DNA of 49,604 bases from Methanobrevibacter thaueri (GTDB lineage Archaea; Methanobacteriota; Methanobacteria; Methanobacteriales; Methanobacteriaceae): the NCBI RefSeq assembly GCF_015062905.1, contig NZ_SUTK01000009.1, forward strand, positions 1-49,604, read 5' to 3'. This document shows positions 49,604 to 49,604 of this stretch, one piece after another. Both the position numbers and the translations under genes were made by a program. The stretch's first letter is position 1, and every line of letters starts with the position of its first letter. The notes under the pieces are model-generated. The model worked only from the letters and a program-made list of their open reading frames with translations, was not told the origin of the DNA and made no database searches.

Positions 49604-49604
49604 T

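Overview
The window is an AT-rich archaeal chromosome segment, most likely from a gut-type methanogen of the Methanobacteriales close to Methanobrevibacter. The support is archaeal: the block rpl18e-rpl13-rps9-rpoN-rpoK-eno-rps2; the archaeal mevalonate branch (mvk, ipk, fni, idsA); archaeal-type GluRS and LL-diaminopimelate aminotransferase; an F420-type FdhB and an MvhD-like subunit; a nicotianamine-synthase-like gene; and secreted adhesin-like proteins with lysine-rich Ig-like repeats. TATA-type promoters, leaderless starts and GGTGAT-like ribosome binding sites agree. No rRNA, tRNA, CRISPR array or insertion sequence was found.

Layout. 1-5 kb: the end of a ThiF/MoeB-type gene converges on a three-gene operon (class II glutamine amidotransferase, GCS2-like ligase, class I glutamate-cysteine ligase), with fdhD upstream. 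5-12.7 kb: a secreted adhesin with a C39-like peptidase domain, a SpoIIM-family membrane protein, a K+ channel, a UvrA-like ATPase without room for a UvrB-binding domain, and purA. 12.8-19.5 kb: a signalling cassette of two tandem paralogous histidine kinases, a response regulator, a receiver-glycosyltransferase fusion and a membrane-anchored protein. 19.6-22.7 kb: dapL followed by three coupled genes of unknown function. 23-29.1 kb: an acidic membrane-anchored protein, gltX with a small partner, and an aldo/keto reductase-methyltransferase-acetyltransferase operon. 29.2-31.9 kb: hcp and a cupin gene, divergent from a TrmB regulator across a palindrome, then a decayed adhesin fragment. 32.3-36.1 kb: a 59-aa winged-helix-like gene, an adhesin with a glycosidase-like barrel, an ADP-ribosylglycohydrolase and the nicotianamine-synthase-like gene. 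36.4-39.0 kb: a redox cluster (truncated molybdopterin-oxidoreductase-like protein split by a frameshift, FdhB, MvhD-like). 39.7-49.6 kb: a long same-strand run for isoprenoid lipid synthesis, RNase J, translation and RNA polymerase subunits.

The most interesting points are these. (1) The two-ligase plus amidotransferase operon resembles the EgtA/EgtC half of ergothioneine synthesis, without EgtB/EgtD nearby, in a lineage that normally lacks glutathione. (2) A nearly identical 19-20 bp box lies about 20 nt before both this operon and fdhD. (3) A receiver domain is fused to a membrane glycosyltransferase behind two kinases. (4) The MopB-like/FdhB/MvhD redox cluster contains a +1 frameshift exactly between the third and fourth cluster cysteines. 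(5) A palindrome sits between the hcp and trmB TATA boxes. Family assignments come from motif recognition and memory; no searches were run.
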